A stretch of DNA of 64,000 nucleotides. Source: Mesostigma viride. Lineage: Eukaryota; Streptophyta; Mesostigmatophyceae; Mesostigmatales; Mesostigmataceae. This document shows, piece by piece, positions 10,683-22,349 of the stretch (positions are counted from its first letter, which is position 1; every line of letters begins with the position of its first letter). Location of the stretch: the NCBI GenBank assembly GCA_009746045.1, contig RPFO01000648.1:246234-310233 (forward strand), given 5' to 3'. A program made the position numbers and the translations under genes. The notes beneath the pieces were generated by a model. That model was given only the letters and a program-made list of their open reading frames with translations, ran no database searches and was not told where the DNA came from.

Positions 10683-13016
10683 TCACGTCCGCGTGCCCCC
10701 CCCCCGCAGGCCAGCCAGCGCACCCGCGTCCACCGCGCCCGCCCTCAACATCCGGTTGAACACCTCGGTCGCCAGAGCCTCCTTCCCGGCGGCCTCCTGC
10801 CGCTGCGCCTCGCCAGGCGACAAGCAGATCACCTTCCAGCCATGGCTGGCCATGAGGCGGCGCTTCAGCAAGACCTCGGGTGGCAGCGGGCAGCTGCCAG
10901 CAGGACCCGGCGCGTCTGCACCCTTACTAGCGCCACCCTGTGGAGCCCCCAGGCTGGGGATCCCCTGGTCTTGACCCATCACAGGGAGGCCCGTTAGCCT
11001 AACCACAGGTTTCCCATCCCATGCATCCTCGTTTTTAAGTCCACAGCCACCCTGCTCCGCCGCTAAGACCCCCGCCCCCATTCCCCCACCCACTATCACC
11101 CCATCCACCCCATCTGCCCCCCCCGGCCCCCCCAGCTCGAGGGCCAGCCGGTCCTCCGTGTCCACCTGCAGGCCTTCCGGGGGCGCCCACCAGGGGGCGG
11201 GCACCATGCGCTCCTCCACCCCCTGCAGGACAAAGTCGGACACAAACAGCCGCTCTACCACGGGCTCTTCCGGCGTCTGCCCCACCCCCAGTTCCGCCGC
11301 CACCGCCGGCACGCGCCGCCGCAGCCAGGACAGTGCAGGGTCCCTGGCGTCCCGACGGCACGCGGCGCCCAGGGAGGGCCCAAAGGCGACGCCCGCATCG
11401 CGCGCCGCGGTCCACTCCGCCGCGCTTGCGTCTGCCACCGAGCGGAGAAGGGGGACCACCCGCGCGTGGGTGGCCTTAAGGCAGGCCACATGGCCCCCGC
11501 TTACGCTGGCAACATAGCCTCCATTGTAGCTTGCGCCAACGGAACCACCACCAGGCACCGTGCCGGCCCCCCTCGCCCGCGCATCGTCTAGCCAAGCGGT
11601 GGCCATCAGCAGATAGCCCGCCAACCGCATTAAAGCGATGATGCCAGCGCGCGTCACCGCGGCCGCCCCGCCGCCGTCACCATCGTTCATCCTCCCTGCC
11701 AGGGGGTTGGCCCCAGGCACCGCCAGCGACCCGGCGGCGGCGCTCGCCAGGTCCAGCAGGGTGTCCCAGGGTCCCGAGAACAGGCCGCCTGCCGGTGTCT
11801 GTGCGCCATCGGCCGCGCCCAGGCTTTTACTGGTGTTGGTGTTATTACCAGGAGTGCTGGTACCCCCTAGATGGCTGGCATTGTTGGCATTGTTGGCGTT
11901 GTTGGCGTTGTTGGCATCTAGTGTACCTCTGCTGGTGTTGCCTGTGCGGGTGCTGGTATTTATGGTCGCTGTGCCCGCTCCATCCGTAGCCATGGCCTTG
12001 CCGCTGCCATCTGCACCGCTGATGCCTGCGCTAGAGCCGTCCGAGGGGCCGCATGCCATGCGCAGCGCCGCGGCCCCGAGCAACGCGCAAACGTGGTCAA
12101 ACGTCCGCACGGGGAGGACCGCGTCGAGGGGACCCTGGTCAGTTTGCCAGGTGCTCCCAGAGTCCGCTGGGTGCCGCATCTCCGGTGACATGGAACCGTA
12201 GAACATGTCCATCGTCGTCAACCGACCAAAGAGAGGGTCCATTGGTTGCACTGAGCTCAGCAAGGTGACGGCCTCCTCGAGCAGGTACGCCCTCCCTGCC
12301 GCCCCGCCTGGCCAGGTGGCACCCTCCGCCCCCCGCCCTGGCCGGCTCCCTGCCAAGGCCAGCACAGGGGCCTCGGTTACCAATACCAGCATGGCCTCTG
12401 CAAGCTGGTCGAACAGTCCTCGGCTCCCATAACCCATCCGCGCGAACGCCCACGCGATCGCCCCTATCTCTGCGATCGTGAATGCTCGGGCGCCGCGTGC
12501 CTTCACCTCGGCCTCGAACTTTGCGAACAGCTGCGGGCTGCCCTGGCGCGCGAGCGCGTACGCGGCCAGGGAGGCCGCCAGGTGGCGCGGCCGCAGCGCG
12601 GTCATCGGCCAGTGGAGGAGGTCAGACTCTGCGGACGCCAGCACGGCGCGGCCGATGCCAGCATAAGGACCGCTGCCGCCCTTAACGCCGCCATCCATGC
12701 CAGTGCCCACCCCAACACCAATGCCCCCAACGCCGCCACCGCCCATGCCGCCATCCACGGCGCCACCATTGCCGCCAGCAATGCCACCCACGGCACCACC
12801 GTAGCCTTGCACTGCGGCAGATGCTCGATGTGCTGAGGGGAGCCTCAGGGAGCCCTCGCCCACGTGGGCAAAGGCGTGCAGGGTGAGTGACAGCTCCTCG
12901 GGCTTGAAGCTGTGGAGACCGTTGGCCATGATGGCGGACTCTAGCAAACGGAACAGCTGCGGGCTGGCGCGGGAGGTGGTCGCAAACGCCCACGCGAGGG
13001 AGGCCAGCGACCACGG
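10683..13016 (-). CDS. Last exon of OPR/RAP gene (repeats, low-complexity inserts, RAP)
   Basis: This single 2334-bp exon encodes 777 aa. It starts at PWSLASLAWAF after acceptor CTGCAG; the open frame runs on to 13547, but that part is intron. It has OPR-like units first, then Gly-rich segments (about 12660-12810), an Asn/Thr-rich segment (about 11820-11960) and the RAP-like end near 10800-10880. Inserts of this kind are common in algal nuclear proteins. Confidence 0.85.
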   Translation of the reverse strand, partial: PWSLASLAWAFATTSRASPQLFRLLESAIMANGLHSFKPEELSLTLHAFAHVGEGSLRLPSAHRASAAVQGYGGAVGGIAGGNGGAVDGGMGGGGVGGIGVGVGTGMDGGVKGGSGPYAGIGRAVLASAESDLLHWPMTALRPRHLAASLAAYALARQGSPQLFAKFEAEVKARGARAFTIAEIGAIAWAFARMGYGSRGLFDQLAEAMLVLVTEAPVLALAGSRPGRGAEGATWPGGAAGRAYLLEEAVTLLSSVQPMDPLFGRLTTMDMFYGSMSPEMRHPADSGSTWQTDQGPLDAVLPVRTFDHVCALLGAAALRMACGPSDGSSAGISGADGSGKAMATDGAGTATINTSTRTGNTSRGTLDANNANNANNANNASHLGGTSTPGNNTNTSKSLGAADGAQTPAGGLFSGPWDTLLDLASAAAGSLAVPGANPLAGRMNDGDGGGAAAVTRAGIIALMRLAGYLLMATAWLDDARARGAGTVPGGGSVGASYNGGYVASVSGGHVACLKATHARVVPLLRSVADASAAEWTAARDAGVAFGPSLGAACRRDARDPALSWLRRRVPAVAAELGVGQTPEEPVVERLFVSDFVLQGVEERMVPAPWWAPPEGLQVDTEDRLALELGGPGGADGVDGVIVGGGMGAGVLAAEQGGCGLKNEDAWDGKPVVRLTGLPVMGQDQGIPSLGAPQGGASKGADAPGPAGSCPLPPEVLLKRRLMASHGWKVICLSPGEAQRQEAAGKEALATEVFNRMLRAGAVDAGALAGLRGGGTRT

Positions 13017-16000
13017 CTGCAGGGTGCGATGGCAAAGGGGTGGGTGGCCAATGGCGGGTGGACAAGGGCAATTGGGTGGGCGGGTGGTCGCACACGCGCA
13101 AAGCGGCAGGTGGGCATGTTGAAAATAGGGGGGGGGGGGGGGGGTGAGCAGGTGGGTGGTCAGTTGCACAGTGGCAAATGGGTGACTGGCCAGTTGCACA
13201 GTGGCCAAGGGGTGGGTAAGCAGGTGGGCAAAATGGGTGGGTGGGTGGGTGGTGCGCACGTGGGCACGCGCGCTTGCATAAGGAAAGTGCAAACGAGGAC
13301 TCGGACAGGAGACGTATTTCGAATAAGGACTCAACTGAGACATAATCGCACAGGAAGCCACATCAGGAATCGATATGGAGACCCACCACCACGTTGTGCC
13401 CCTCTGCCTGCCCACCCATCTGCTTCCCCAACGGAGGGAAAGGCGACGTCGTGCAGGAATAGGGGCAGCAAGCTCCTGCCCTGAGTGAAACGCGCCGATC
13501 CCACGCGATAGTCCGATATCAGATAGGTGATGACCAAGCAAACACACATTAGTTAGGCCCTAACAGCGAACGCACATCAATTTGGCCCTAATGGGTGGGT
13601 CACATTAACAGGCATCATTCGGACGCCATACCAAGCAGAATTGGGTTACCTTACAGCCATGTTTACCTTACCCTATCCGGCAGAAAGGGCAACACGGGGT
13701 CCATTGAACCGGGATTAAGCCAACCTTGTCTGGCCACACAGCCAACCTCATCGCGCACCATTCCCTCAAATTGTCGGGCCACAGGGCCAACCTCGTCACT
13801 CACCTTATCGTCCCCAAGGCTGAACACAAGACCCGGCTCGTGCGTGCCGCGCGCCAGCAGCGCGTCCTCCACCGCCTCCATCACCACTCGTGTCTCCGGC
13901 CCGCTCCCCAACGCCGCCATCGCCCGGGCCACGCGCGCCCAGTCCACCGGCGTCGCTCCAGCACGGAACCCAGGCAAGAGTAGGGGGGGGATTGCTTCCC
14001 GTAGAATCACGCGGCACGATGGCTCCAGCCCAGAGGAGACGACGTACCAAAATAGCTCGCCCGTCTGCAGGGGGCTGAGGGCCAGCCCCCCAGGGGGCGC
14101 CCCGCGGTCCACATGCTCGCTCACCGCGGCATTGATGGCCCACGCGAGCGCCTCGGTGAGCTGGCCTTGGAGCGCGTACGCCCAGGCGAGCAGGCCCAGG
14201 GAGGACAGGGACTCGGACTTGAGGCCGCGGGACAGGAACTGGGGTTTCGGCGAGGGCAGGAGAGGAGGGAAAGGGCGGGGGGGGGGGGGGGAGGGAAAGT
14301 GAGGGGGAGGAAAGGCTAGGGGGGGGGCAAGGTCAGGGGAATGCACCCAGGGATCACAGGATACAGTCATTCCCGCGTTAAGTTGCGATCGCCGCCTAAA
14401 ACTTGGCGTCACAACTTAACGCGGTAACGCAACTTAACGCGGGCACGTAACCTTAACGGTAGAATTAGGCTAGCAGCCCACCCCCTCCTCCTCTGACGGA
14501 CTTCTATACGCCAATCGACAGCTCTCGTCAAGCCTGATCCAGCTGCAGCATCAATATTGCCTTCAGTCCATTTTTCAGGCCAGATATTTTGCGAAAGGTG
14601 GGCCGTGAGGTATACGGCGCCACACTTACCGGCGACGCAACTTAACGCGGTAACGCAACCTTAAGAAACGCAACTTAACGCGGTAATGACTGTACCCAGG
14701 CACGCTTCGTTGGTCGCTTGGAAGGGGGTAAGGGGTCTTGAGAAAACACAAGATCGTACAAACATATACAAAGTGCGCTGGTTGTCTCCTTGGCATAGTA
14801 GTAGTAGTATACAGCGTGGTAAGAATCGAGCAATCGTCTAGGTTTATTTCTGAGAGAAATCGTCCGGTTTATTTCTGCATGAGGCTCACTCCGACACATG
14901 TAAGGCAAACAAGGTATCGTGGGAGGGAAGATCATACGAGGGATTGCCACGGACACAAACAAATAGCAGACGTGAAATAGGGTACATGACCGCTATTGAA
15001 ACTAACAGTCTCCACTCAACAGCATCAAGCAGATGCACGCAATTTGTTTTGACAGACAAGCGTCAGCAATAAAGAATCAGCGTGTTTCAGTACTACGAGA
15101 CGACTCTGTGCGGCAAAAGTGACAGCGCAGAGAACGAGAGCGCTCAAAGAGCAATCCCGCCCGCCAGCTCGGACGTTCAGCCTACAAACCCAGACGTTCA
15201 GCCCGAGCCACCCAAACCAGTACTTGCACTCGGAACAGTCGTCACGTGCCTCCAGCACCACCACGGCAGCAGCGGCGGCAACGGCTCGCTCCCTCCGTGC
15301 ATGGGCGCTCTATTTTCACTATGCGCATCGGGTCCCATCGGCCGATGACGTGGTTTCATGCACTGCTGTGAGGGAAAAAAGGAAGACACCTTCCTGGGAA
15401 GCTCCGTGGTCGTAGCAAACGAGGGAATGGAATAGGAGGGCTCTCCCCAAATGGGACAATGGAATAGGAGGGCTCTGCCCAAGTGGGACAATGGAATAGG
15501 AGGGCTCTGCCCAAGTGGGACAATGGAATAGGAGGGCTCTGCCCAAGTGGGACAATGGAATAGGAGGGCTCTGCCCAAGTGGGACAATGGAATAGGAGGG
15601 CTCTGCCCAAGTGGGACAATGGAATAGTGGGACAATGGAATAGGAGGGCTCTGCCCTAGTGGGACATCCAGGTAGCATGCCCCCGCGTGCACCCGACGCG
15701 ATGATGGGAAACCACCCGCACCCAACGCAACGTATCGCGACGCAGAGCATGTGAGAATATGCGTGCATCACCGCTACTCCACGTGCGTACTGGCATCCTT
15801 GCATTTCCTTTGACGTTGTAAAGTGTCAGATTCCAAGTTAATAGAAGCTCTTAGTATATGAAAAAGGTTTGCTACTGATCAAGGGCACGACCACTATGTA
15901 TGCCGGTCACTGTGTATATCGGTCACTATGTATACGGTCACTATGTACATGGCACCGCCAGTAAAAGGGGGCGCCCATGTACGCCGTAAGGGGCGCATAC

Positions 16001-19000
16001 CTCGGGGGCCATGCGTCCGAACACGTCCCCCTTGTTGTCCATCCCCATGGTCGCGTAGCTCCCAGCCAGGTGGATCAGCTGCTCCGACGTGGCGGGCGCC
16101 AGAGACTTGTTCGTCGCGATCAGCGCGTCGATACGCCCGAACAGCTCGGCCAGGAGGGCGCTGTTGGCGCAGCACCAGCCCAAGCGCTTCGCGAGCACAG
16201 CCAGCGGGTGAACCAGGTCGCAGAGCTCTGGAAAAGTCCGGTTGGATAATATCCGCTGCGAGATCCCGGGGGGGGGGGGGGGGCAGGGGGGAGGGGGGAA
16301 TGGGAGGGGGGAGGGGGCCAATGCGGTTTGCCAAAGAGAGGCCCAGCCAAAAGAGGGGTAAGAAGAGGCGGTTGGTGATGAACGCAGACGTCATAACAAC
16401 AGTAGGTTAGTGGGGAAAGAAAATTAGGAAACGATTACCCATGCCCCTTCGCAGGGGTCAGTTATGAAGGGTTTAGTTATGAAGAAAGGAGATCAGTGGG
16501 TTATCAATAGAGGACCCAGGACTGAATTATTAAAACAATACGTGATTTGGGTTACGACACATCCGCTTGGTAACCAGCTGCGCGTGGTGCTTGGCACGGA
16601 TAGTCAGGACATAGAGTATCCGCATAGGTAGATTTCACGAAGAGTCAGTTTTGGCCGCAGAACTAAAAACGATTCACTGGTTTGGCTTCGGTTGCAAGGC
16701 AAATACCCAACGGCCTAGTCATTTGATGAAAAAAGTTTGCTAGGTTGGTCAAAGTATAGCGATTAAAGCCAGCCAGGGATTTTATGTCATGTCGTTTTTG
16801 CACGTTGGATCGGGTTGTTCACTTGCTTCAGCCAGGCAGAACCTTGGGCGAGAGACCAAGCAATTAGTTGGCTATTGTTTCTTGTTTGTTTGTGAATTTA
16901 CCAGGCAGCTAGTCCAGATGTCTCGCGAGTACTTCTTTGCTTGTTTTACCGTGGGCTAGGTGCAAAACACTCGTTTAAATATTCATTATTAACTACCAAT
17001 GTGGATGCTGTATGCGTTATACTACGAACACCTTGCAAATGCCTTGCTCATAACAAAAGCATGGGCATTGCGTAGTCCATCGCCACCACCTCAGTGCGAC
17101 CCCAACCACAAGAAGACTGGGTCGGGCCATCATATCCCCAACGAGCAGATTCGGTTTGGCCTCCGTGGATCTTCTCTTCGGTGCAGTGACAGCAACCACA
17201 CAGGACACCAGGCAGCCAAGTAAGGATACCCCAGTCATCCTCTCTTGGACGTGAAGACAGCAACCACACGAGCAGATAAGAAGCGTCATAGGAACTGAAA
17301 CTAAGAAGCTTAGCCAGCCCTTGCCTCACTGACCCAACTCCCGCATCCAGCCAGGGCCCAACCCTCCCCAACCCCACCGTGAAACCAAACCAAGCGTCCG
17401 AACTCCTTCCCGCGCCGAGCCCCTGGGGAGTTCCAAAAGTAGCCCCGAAAGACCAGCGGTGGCTGCCCTACCTCATGTGTGAGCAACGTGCTGACAATGG
17501 CGGCCAGCACCTCCTGGTGCCTGGCCCCGCCAAACGCGAACCCCTTCAGGAGCTGCATGATGGCAAGTGACAGCACATCGGAGGCCCGCTCGTTGGGCAG
17601 CAGCTTGGCGGCTCGGTCCCCCAGCAGATTCCATAACGCTGGCTGCCCTGAGTACTTTGCCTCCCCGAACGCACACACGACCTGCGGGAAAACGGGGGGC
17701 AAAACCAACCCCACAGCCCAACCACATATAAAGAAGTATGAGTACAGGAATCCACATCACGCTGTTAATCGAGATATTATAATCAAGAAAATGATTACAG
17801 GAAACCTCATCACGCTGTTAATCGAGACATTATAATCAAGAACATGATAACAGAAATGCTCATCACGCTGTTAACCGAGACATTATAATTAGAGGGGAAA
17901 AACTACAATAGTGTCACAATAGGACTCGTCATCACGCAAATATTTCAGAATCCTCATTCCTGTCACGCCCCTTGCCACCTCATCCCCACAGCAGCCACGA
18001 GGGCCCCCATCCTTGCAAGCGATGAAGGGATGCCATGGAACGCCTGCGCACTCATGCGCATGGTGCTACCCGCAAACAACCAAGTCATGGACGCGGCGAG
18101 CTGCCCAGCACACCTCTCCAGCCAGCCATGCACCCCACGTCCATTTCCACATAGTCACCCTGGCCTGGCTTTTCAGGAGCGTTGCTGGGGAAAAGTGCAT
18201 GGTAAAGGTGGTGTTGCAGGCCACCACGTCACCTGGTGTGCTACAATGGCATGGGCAAGCAGGCCCCAAGGCCGTGGGCACGGCACCTTACCAGCCACCC
18301 ACCCATGACATAGGACCAAGACAGGGATAGAGAGGGTAGTTGATTATTAGGAACAGCAGTATTTAGAAACAGCAGTATTTAGAACCGTTTTTTTAGGAAC
18401 AGCAGTATTTAGAACCGGTAGTAGGTAAGCGAATATGATATATAGAGCCATGAAATACCCGCAAGGCACTTCAACCTGTTGCTTTAGGCAGCCAACAGAG
18501 ATCATGGAGCCTAACTCCTGCAGGCATGGGGCCTAGGCTGGCAGGCACACAACCTGGCAGATGCCCTGTGCTGTCTACCGTGTCGTGTCAGTTATCTTCC
18601 GCTTAACGTTGTGCCCTGATGGGAGAATCGTGCAGCACTTCTTTCTCGTAGTTGGAGGCAGACACCAACAGTCCCTTTAGATCTTCCTCCCGTCCCTCAA
18701 TGTCATCCCGTCCCGCTTCTATCCTTAACATCTTATACATACTATTGATCTTATGAACCCTGCCCATCTTAACCCATCGTATCCATCCTATTGATCTTAT
18801 GAACCCTACTCATCGTATCCATCCTATTGATCTTATGAACCCTACCCATCTTACCCATCCTATTCTTCCTATTGATCTTATGAACCCTACTCATCCTATC
18901 CATCCTATTGATCTTATGAACCCTACCCATCTTGCCCATCCTATTCATTCTATTGATCTTGTGAACCCTACTAACCCTATTCATCCAGTTCGCCCTTGAT

Positions 19001-22000
19001 CTGCTAATCCCCTGTTCATCCTATTCATCCGGTTCGTCCTTGATCGGCTCATCCCCTATTCACCCTACCGCCCGACTGCGCCCCACCCACCTGCGCAATG
19101 TCCCGCAACCGGTACTGATGGAATTTCTTCTCCTCGTTCAGCAGGTAGTTCTCCACCTTCTCCCACAGGGGGGCGCTCCGGGGGCACAGGCAGCCACCGA
19201 ATGCGAAAGCCAAGGTGATGTTGGCCACGCCCAGGGGGACGTGCTCATGCATGCTCCGGCGCATGAACTCGGCCTCTAAAAGCTGCATCAGGGGCAGGCA
19301 GTCCACGCCACTGGGGCCATACGCCCACGCCACGTTGCACATGCCTTGGGCATCCAGGTGAGCCACGCGCTCTGGCGTCCACACATCGAGCAGCCCGCAA
19401 AGGCCGTCTTTGAGGTTTAGCTGTGGTTTCCAAGTGGAACAAGAAAAAGAAAAACGTAAGGGGGGGGGGGGGGGGTAAATTACTTTCATCCTTATACTCA
19501 TAAGAACTGGGGGTGACCAGAGTAGTGCTATGGCGAATGGATGGGTCGCTGAAAGGGGGGTGGACTGTGAAAATGTTGGCCCATGGGGGTTGTGGATCGG
19601 GGCGCATGCTGAGAAGGTAGATACATCACCGGGCCCCGTTCAGGCCCAGGATGGGAAAACTATGGTGCCGTCACCTGCACCTCGCAGGAACGTCCCGAAA
19701 AATGGGCGGGGGCAGGGTGGGGACGGGAATGGTATGACTGCGCAACACGACCTCCTAGAGACTTCCAACGGCAAAAGGACGCCGAACGGGATCCCCTCAG
19801 CCAGCAGGAAAGCAACCATGCTGGCCACCGTTGACACCACGCTGCGAGTGGGGCGACAAACCAGCCCATACACCATCACAGATCAGCCACAGTACACCAC
19901 ATCAGATCAGCCGCCAGACGCCAGATATCGCAGACAGAACTTGGCGGCCATCCTCAGCCGCCTTTGTGGGGGCGACTCGATGGGAACAAAGCAGGAACAG
20001 GGCGTGGTCTGAACCAAGGACGCGGGCTGGTGGGGACTTGCAAGGGGGACATTGGCTATTGGGGGCTGGAAGGGGGGACACGGAGCGGTGGGGACTTGAA
20101 AGGAGATGTGGGCTGAGTGTTGCGGACGTGCAGCGGGGGATCTGGGCTGACTTTGTCGTGGCATCGCGGCCCCGCATGCTCATCATCACCTTGGCAGAGG
20201 CAAGCTCTGTACAGGCAGGAGCATGACTACACACAATATCGATACATTTAAGCAGCATCATAGTAGTAGTATCATACTAGTAGTATCATCATAGTAGCAT
20301 GATGTCTGTAGCACATTACCTCGGCACGTTCCCTATAGAAGGTGCTCACATAACATCCAAGCTCGACTGGCTTATAGGGCCAGTGACCCAGCCTGTCACA
20401 CGACCCACGCCCATCCACTAATGCTGGCATACTGCCCAGGCATTCATGGCCACGATGGTGTGACCTCGGTGGCGTGACGAAGCTGATGCTGGCACATGAT
20501 GCAAGCGCTGCGAACCTATACTGCTTATTATGCATATGGAAAGAATGATGGAAACACGTAAATCGTCAGGACAAGGGACGGAAACTGGCTAGCAGAAGGA
20601 ACTCCAAGATAACCAAGGACATGGCGAGTAGAAAAAAATTAATAAATAGTTTAAAAATTAACTGGAAAATAATTACTAGCAGCGCACAAACTAGTCATTC
20701 AATGGGATGGCGACTAGCTGACCATTGAACTTTGCAAAGAAGTTCATGTTAGTACAAATACTGTACTGTGCCATAGTAAATTACTAATGACACATTACAT
20801 TACTAATGATCATGGCTATTAGGTGCACATACCGTCTGCAGGCACTCCCTTGACCACATCAGTGATTCTCACACACCACACATTATAGTAATTCCAGCAG
20901 GTAAGTAGTGTGACTCACATTAGTGATTCCCTGGCCACACTCCGGCTTCGCAAAGCAATCCCTTACTTACTGAACCTGAGAGGGGCTGGCTTGCAATAAT
21001 GTTGCAATCTCCGGATGCATAATTGCAGCGTGCGTGCCCTGGTATTGGTAATTCCGATTCCAGTTTTTCATCAACAGGCGCGCTGCCTGTGCCCGCACCT
21101 GCACACACCTGAACACATGGGAGGGGTGCTACGTACTGCCTTGATGCCCCGCCCTGGGCTCATATGAGATAGTGGGTAAGCCATCCGCTGGGCTGCCACT
21201 TCCAACTACCCGCACTGGCACCTTACTTGCTAAGAGCAGCCGCACTGCATATGGTAGTCATGGACAACATGGTTAAAGCTGACTAACCCCACCCCTTTCG
21301 GTAGCGCTCCGTCGTGTCAGGGGGGTGGCCTTGTGCGGATCCTTAGGATAGCATACACACGGGTATTCATACAGCCTAGGGGGTAGTAATGAATATTTAT
21401 CACGACAGGGGTAATTGCGGATAAAATCAACAAACGCGGATAAAATCAACAAACGCGGATAAACGCGGCCATACACGCACCTTGCCAAGCGCATTGGTGA
21501 GCGTGGCCAGCAGACGTATGTCGAAGCGCTCCGGGTTGCGGCGGGCAGCGGGCAGCACTTCCTTCACCAAGCGCTCGAGCACGGTACCCATGTATGGAGG
21601 CAGTTCGCGCGGGCGCACGCCTAGCTTGGCCAGCGCGTGCAGCGAGTGTACTAGAGGAACAGGGCCTGGGACAAAGTAGAGAGTGTGGGGCAACGTGGAT
21701 CAAGTGGGGCATAGGGACAAAGCAGATCCTCATGGTCACTGAATAGCCCCCGCACGGTCACTACATAGCCCCCACACGGTCACTAAATAGCCCCCGCACG
21801 GTCACTAAATAGCCCCCGCACGGTCACTAAATAAGCCCCCGCATGGTCACTAAATAGCCCCCGCACGGTCACTAAAGAGCCCCCGCACGGTCACTAATTA
21901 GCCCCCGCACCGTCACTAAATAGGCCCCGCAAGGTAACTAATTAGCCCCCGCACGGTCACTGAATAGCCCCCGCAAGGTCACTAATTAGCCCCTGCACGG

Positions 22001-22309
22001 TCACTAAAGGGCATTCCTACTGCCGGGCGACCGCGCGTAACGCATGGACTATAAGGGGCGGGGCCTGGGTGTGGGGAAAAGGGGCAAGGCAGGCAAAGCG
22101 GGGTGGGGCAATGTACACATTGTGGGGCTCAGGCAGAAAGTAGGGCCCACGAGATGACTAGAAAGCAGAAAGAACAGTTGTCAAGGTCGGAAGAGAAGGA
22201 CAGAAAAGACATAGTAGTCGCTACATCATTATTATTTTGATACGGTACGGATTATTGCATTGAAAACGCATGTTTGTTGGATGGTCATGCTTCGCTGTCA
22301 GATACTCCT

Positions 22310-22349
<40 letters not shown>

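Noticed and set aside
13017-13547. N-terminal 177 residues of the 954-codon frame of the OPR/RAP gene
   Set aside because: Read as intron: poly(C), repeats and a CTGCAG acceptor precede the first OPR-like residues, and the upstream exon joins in phase at 13804/13016.
21735-22010. CRISPR-like regular repeats
   Set aside because: The 22-bp units abut with no unique spacers and lie in an intron of a eukaryotic gene; this is a minisatellite.
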